Shown: positions 5,388 through 5,415 of the stretch, piece by piece
Position numbering within the stretch: the stretch's first letter is position 1
Layout of the letters: each line of letters opens with the position of its first letter
Source: Actinomycetota bacterium
Lineage (GTDB): Bacteria; Actinomycetota; Actinomycetes; Nanopelagicales; Nanopelagicaceae
Direction of reading: 5' to 3'
Length of the DNA: 5,415 nt
NCBI GenBank assembly: GCA_009699645.1
Contig: WLNU01000075.1
Location: 1-5,415 of the forward strand
Made by a program: the position numbers and the translations under genes
Notes under the pieces: generated by a model
The model's database searches: none
What the model saw: the letters and a program-made list of their open reading frames with translations, nothing else
What the model was told of the DNA's origin: nothing

Positions 5388-5415
5388 GTGGCCTCTCTTA
5401 GTGCGCTCAAAAATA
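5388..5415 (+). CDS. Start of an unidentified gene (3' end outside window)
   Basis: A GTG at 5388 is preceded by AAAGGA (5377-5382) with a 5-nt spacer, the best Shine-Dalgarno in the window. The nine complete codons read MASLSALKN (GTG read as Met). TTG at 5386 is in a different frame and too close to the ribosome site. Nine residues cannot identify the protein. DUF4192 genes can lie near the principal sigma factor gene in actinobacteria, so rpoD/hrdB is a guess only. The candidate -10, DnaA box and hairpin all lie upstream, so it probably has its own regulated promoter. Confidence 0.6.

Noticed and set aside
1..5415. Mobile element, phage, CRISPR, toxin-antitoxin or defence system
   Set aside because: No transposase, integrase, repeat-spacer array, small paired ORFs or defence domains were seen; all genes look like vertically inherited actinobacterial genes.

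Overview
The window looks like ordinary housekeeping DNA from an actinobacterium of moderate G+C (roughly half by eye). The evidence is a SAM-IV-type riboswitch (a class known mainly from Actinomycetales), a DUF4192 protein (essentially an actinobacterial family), an actinobacterial-style NUDIX protein with a GDGWV...HWG N-terminus, and starts that lack a Shine-Dalgarno sequence. The modest G+C would fit a streamlined freshwater actinobacterium (acI/Nanopelagicales-like), but that placement is inference.

Layout from left to right. (1) The C-terminal three quarters of a DinG/XPD-type Fe-S helicase, entering from the left edge and ending at 1490. (2) A convergent NUDIX hydrolase on the minus strand (1532-1990). 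(3) An 88-nt divergent intergenic region. (4) An exported Lys/Pro-rich protein with a C-terminal PKD-like domain (2079-2885). (5) An 81-nt gap with a perfect inverted repeat. (6) A DUF4192 protein (2967-3986). (7) A strong promoter followed at once by a SAM-IV-like riboswitch (about 3990-4140), which controls (8) metX, homoserine O-acyltransferase (4147-5259). (9) A 128-nt intergenic region with a perfect DnaA-box match, a consensus -10 hexamer and a paired GATTAATC palindrome, leading to (10) the first nine codons of a gene that runs off the right edge.

How the genes work together. The only clear functional circuit is riboswitch-metX: S-adenosylmethionine, the end product of the pathway, should turn down the enzyme that commits homoserine to methionine synthesis. 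DinG (DNA repair and replication) and NUDIX (nucleotide clean-up or another diphosphate substrate) fit general genome maintenance but are not co-transcribed. The exported PKD protein and the DUF4192 protein have no known function.

I see no phage, transposon, CRISPR, toxin-antitoxin or defence system, and no convincing wholly new system. The most interesting material is regulatory: the pseudoknots next to the metX ribosome site, the octamer TCCACAGG recurring in three intergenic regions, and two sets of inverted repeats upstream of genes. Among proteins, the Lys/Pro-rich exported PKD protein deserves most attention.
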